From positions 67,969,710 through 68,033,709 of the forward strand of contig NC_134646.1 in NCBI RefSeq assembly GCF_030463565.1: 64,000 bases of DNA. Reading direction: 5' to 3'. Position numbers and translations under genes: made by a program. The notes beneath the pieces are model-generated. The model saw only the letters and a program-made list of their open reading frames with translations, was not told the origin of the DNA and searched no databases. Within the stretch, counting starts at the first letter, position 1. Each line of letters begins with the position of its first letter. Below are positions 60,411 through 64,000 of this stretch, piece by piece. This stretch comes from Pelecanus crispus. Its lineage: Eukaryota > Chordata > Aves > Pelecaniformes > Pelecanidae.

Positions 60411-60899
60411 GAACCTGTGTAATCTAGCCTTATATGGCCTGCAGAGAATATGCAACTGCCATATTACTCTTGAACTTGAAATCAGTTTACAAAATTTTGT
60501 TTATTATTGGGGAAGAACCCATTATTCTGTAAGTTCTGCCTCTCCTTGACAATTATAGTAATTCTCCTGGGTCATTTTTAAAAGTGGCTTCCCATAAATT
60601 TTTACTATATTCTTGCAGACGTATTCTCTGTTGAAGACTATTTACCCTGTTTATCTCTCTTGGCACATAAATGCCAGAAATACATGTTTTACTTGTGTAT
60701 TTTGTTAACTGCCATACATTCTGTACTCCACCAGGCCACCTACCCTATCAGAAAAAAAAATTTTTGTACTGTTTTGACAAACAAACATGTTTGGGTATTT
60801 TTTGTTTGTGTGCATTTTTTTTTTTCTAGGATTACAGTTTGCAATAAGAGGGGTCTATTCTGAAAATTATGTGGACACTGGCAAAATATTTGCCTAATA

Positions 60900-61560
60900 G
60901 TTTATTGCAAGAGCTTTCCAGGAATCAAAATTAGGCTTATTAGTCTGTCTTTCCATCAGTCCTCCCTTTTGTCCTCCTTAAGAGACAAATGCTATATTTG
61001 CCCTTCTCCAGTCCTCTGGGACCTCCCCTGTCCTCCAGAAGCTCATAAAGATAATTGTTAATGATTCAGAAATCACTGTCTAGTTTCTCAAAGGTGAATT
61101 TAATAAGGCCCAGCCAATTTAAACACATCTATCTTATCTAAATATTCTTTAATGTATTCTTTGCATACTTTGGCTTACAATCCAATTTTTTTCTTTATGT
61201 GGTCTTGAGTGTCTTGTCAAGATTTAAATTTTGTGAAGGCTGGGGTGAAGGAGGTATTAGATAATTAAGTTTCACCTTTTCCCTCCAGTGTTTTCTCTCC
61301 TTTTCTGTTACCACTGACCTGCTTGTTTTCTTTTTTTATTTATCAGGTATTTTAAAATTCTTCTTTTTGTTCCTTTTGTCTCTTGCAATTTGAAACTCAT
61401 TTTATACCTCAGCTTTTTTCTGTTGTATGTCCTTTTTCTGTTTCGTGTACTTTTTCTCTATATTCTTCCTCTGTTATATGACCTTGCTTTCCTTTTTTGC
61501 ATGATTACTTTTTGACAGCCAATCATTGAAGATTTCCAAGTGCAATGGCCTATTCTTTCC
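60900..61560 (-). mobile_element. Ancient CR1 ORF2 relic, minus strand
   Basis: Read on the minus strand, the part at about 60960-61030 gives a decayed GEVPEDWRRANIA-like stretch. This matches the conserved VP.DW..ANV.PIFKKG block before the RT core. Next to it is text resembling NYRP.SLISIPGKAL (about 60905-60960). On the other side (about 61340-61400) a decayed YINKKRK-like stretch fits the linker upstream of the RT. The order is right for CR1 ORF2. All frames are heavily broken. Similarity may continue to about 62000, but I cannot support it by eye. Confidence 0.6.
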
Positions 61561-64000
61561 TTTCTTTGGGACAATTTGTGCCTTGAATGTAACCTTCCTG
61601 CATAAACTGTCAGCATACCTGCATGTGTTTATCCTCAAGTCATCTTTCAAAAAGACCTTTAACGATTTTCCAGAGTTTGATGAAATCTGTTGGTTTTGAT
61701 GGTGGTGGTGCAATGGGAGGGTGTTTCTGTTTTATTTCTGAAGATGTCATATCTCATTTTTCCTAACAAACCAGTTCTTGACTGCTTTCCCCAGAAGACC
61801 TCTCTTCATATTGTTAATCCATTCTTTCCCGTTAGATAGCACCAAACCTGAAATAACCACTCCCATGGGAGCTTCTTCACTCTGAAATGACAATTTGCCT
61901 CCAACATAGTGTCCTGACAAGTTAAGTCTTAGTTTTCTCACATGGTACCTAAGTATTCAAAGTCTCTGTCACATCTCCTTTAGATGCTTTTAAAGTTTCT
62001 CATTCACAACACCCAACACACACCCCCCGCCCCTCCAAAAGAAAAAGATGTAGTCCTGCTCACTTTCTGGCTCAGTTTAGTATGTCTGCTCTTTGCATTT
62101 TTTTCTTTGCACCCACTCCCCAAGATTTTCAACAAACTCATTTTTTTTAATCTGTTTCTCTGTATTATAGCATTTATATGTGTTCTTGAAACTAAGCACA
62201 TTTGCACTTTTATTCCATTGAAAGAGCTTGCTAAATAAGTGTTCCACACCAATATTCCAGTCCTGTGATTTGCCTCACAAAGCTCTGCCATGCCAGTTAA
62301 ATCTTCACTTGTGAATTAATGTCTCATTCTTTTTACTTTCTTCCTGCTGTAGTTGTAGCCCATATAGGTCCCTCTCATGCTCACCAGGTTGTTATGCCAC
62401 TCTTTCTGCATGCCCAAGGAAACTTAGTCATTGTGTTTAAGGACTTTGACCAATTCACTTAAATACTTCCAGTACTTTGCAGCCATCAGGACTTCCCTGT
62501 ACTGGTAACTGATGATCAGGTAACTGATGTGGGCATCTAACCTAGCTAAATTAGGATCTTTGTTCTGCTATTCCTGTTACTGACAGTGCCAAAGATGGCA
62601 CTGCAGCTAAGAAGCTAAGAAGCTGTTACTTGGCTGTACCGTCATAAGATTAACTTTTTGCAAAGTAGCTTTTTCTTTTGAACACAATATAATACTTGTG
62701 TGCATTTAGCTCTAGCCCAAGAGCTCTGGCTCTCTCCTGATCACAGCCTCTAGTTGTGCCTTTGAACTTTCCTTTCTTGATGAAAAAGTAATTTTTGTAG
62801 ATCTTTGTACTCTCTCATTCAACAAAAACTTGCAGTTTCCTGCAAATTTTCTAAGTCTGAAAACTGAGTAGAACCTAGATGGTAATCTGAAGAAACACTC
62901 TCCCAAAGAGAATATCAAATGTACACAAACATGTTGTTCATATAAAGGAAGCTGCCAGAACTGTCTTAATGCACCAGGCATGGTTCTTCAGCTGTGCTGC
63001 CAGCAAGGTTTCCCCTTGCAGGGGAAGAAATTTCTCAGATCTTATCCACTTGTTTAAATCTTTTGGGTCTCTACACGGCCAAATGGTCAGTTGACTGGTT
63101 GGTTTGGTTTTTTTTCTGTTCTTTCTTCCTTTCTTCTTCTCTTCTGTGTCTTGCACACGTAAACACCCTGACCTTCTCAGAGTTATTTCGATATTCCCTT
63201 AAGGTGGCAGCAATGTTTCTAGGAGTGTCAACTGTGAAATGATTGGGTGCCTTCACCTCAGCCCTGTACAGTATTTATAGACTCCTTTCAAAGCTATAAG
63301 GCATTCTACAAATGTTTTCTCAGCTGTTTCATATCTTTCCTAATGAGTACATGCTTTGGGTAAGACATTTAGGACATTAAGACATCAAATTTATTATGAT
63401 ACCATGAACTTCTATCACATATTGATAAAAATGTGTCCAATACTTAATGAAGATAAAACCTGGACAGTAAGCTCTGCATTTCAAACACTTAGTTTTCTTG
63501 ATTTTATTTTTCTTGTCTTTAATTGTGGGGTTTTTTTCTTATTTTTCTTTTTTTTTTTTTTTTTTTTCCAATGATACTGTCGTTGACTCTTATTCTACTC
63601 TGACTTGTGTCCTCATCCAGTTTGAAATTGGCAAGTGCCCATATATATTTCAGGGCTCCTGATCCACTCATCATCCACTACAAGATTGTCTTTGCCCCTT
63701 GAAGCACCCCTAGTTTTGATAAATAAGACTTCTTGCTCTGTTAGGATTGCCTAAATGAACAAAAAAAGAATATTCCAGGTAAATAAAAGACTGTACCTGG
63801 CAAGTGAAAAGTGAAGTGAACAGGAGCAGCTGCAATCCTGCATGGAGGGGCAGAGGAATCAGAAGCTCTTCTGCATCTGATAGCAGAAAAGAAACCCTGA
63901 AGAGACTGGAGAAATGAGGCCAGAGCCCTCTGCCAGAGAACCCCTTCTACTGTAGGTGGCAAGATTAAATAGTAAATGGGGCTTAGATTATGCTACAAAA
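61561..64000. other. Noncoding sequence, unassigned
   Basis: It may contain more of the ancient CR1 relic on its left side. Near 62504-62530 GGTAACTGATG is repeated twice, and T20 lies at 63548-63567. No gene is supported; open frames of 60 to 95 codons overlap on both strands. Confidence 0.5.

Noticed and set aside
1..64000. CRISPR array, bacterial operon, tRNA or rRNA
   Set aside because: No regularly spaced short repeats with unique spacers, no compact coding, and no tRNA or rRNA landmark was found by eye; small RNA genes could still be missed.

Overview
The window looks like nuclear DNA of a bird. It is AT-rich and almost free of genes. Its interspersed repeats are CR1 LINEs with the avian 3' end, which closes on ATTCTGTG-like octamers, together with solo LTRs of an endogenous retrovirus family common in birds. 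I see no Alu or L1 of mammalian type and no bacterial gene organisation. A neoavian bird is my best guess for the source, by inference. No complete protein-coding gene, tRNA, rRNA or CRISPR array can be supported. The stretch is best read as intergenic DNA or the inside of a very long intron.

Layout. 1-3590 is unique AT-rich sequence. 3590-4950 is a compact unusual locus: two copies of an approximately 75-bp segment enclose a three-copy 54-bp tandem repeat and a CpG-rich patch with a perfect 15-bp hairpin. 4950-30600 is mostly unique sequence with simple repeats, one ancient CR1 3' relic (14725-15045) and one weak exon candidate (22192-22327). 30608-47148 is the repeat-rich core. It holds solo LTR A (+), a 2.3-kb CR1 (+) with a promoter-like 5' segment and a decayed reverse transcriptase, solo LTR D (-), two adjoining CR1 copies (-), and solo LTR B (+). 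47150-56100 is unique sequence. Solo LTR C (56104-56755) carries an expanded TTA/TTG microsatellite. From 58085 to about 61600 there are three old CR1 relics: an ancient (+) one, a middle-aged (+) one and an ancient (-) one. The remainder to 64000 is unclear or unique.

Function. Nothing here forms a working pathway. The only recognisable protein-coding matter is CR1 ORF2 (reverse transcriptase), broken by stops and frameshifts in every copy. The four LTRs keep parts of a promoter (TATA-like box) and, in three of them, an ATTAAA poly(A) signal, and could in principle act as regulatory DNA. I did not find a convincing undescribed system. The best items for follow-up are the 3.6-4.9 kb duplicated, tandem and GC-rich locus, the internally deleted CR1 that still has a promoter-like head, and the candidate exon at 22.2 kb.
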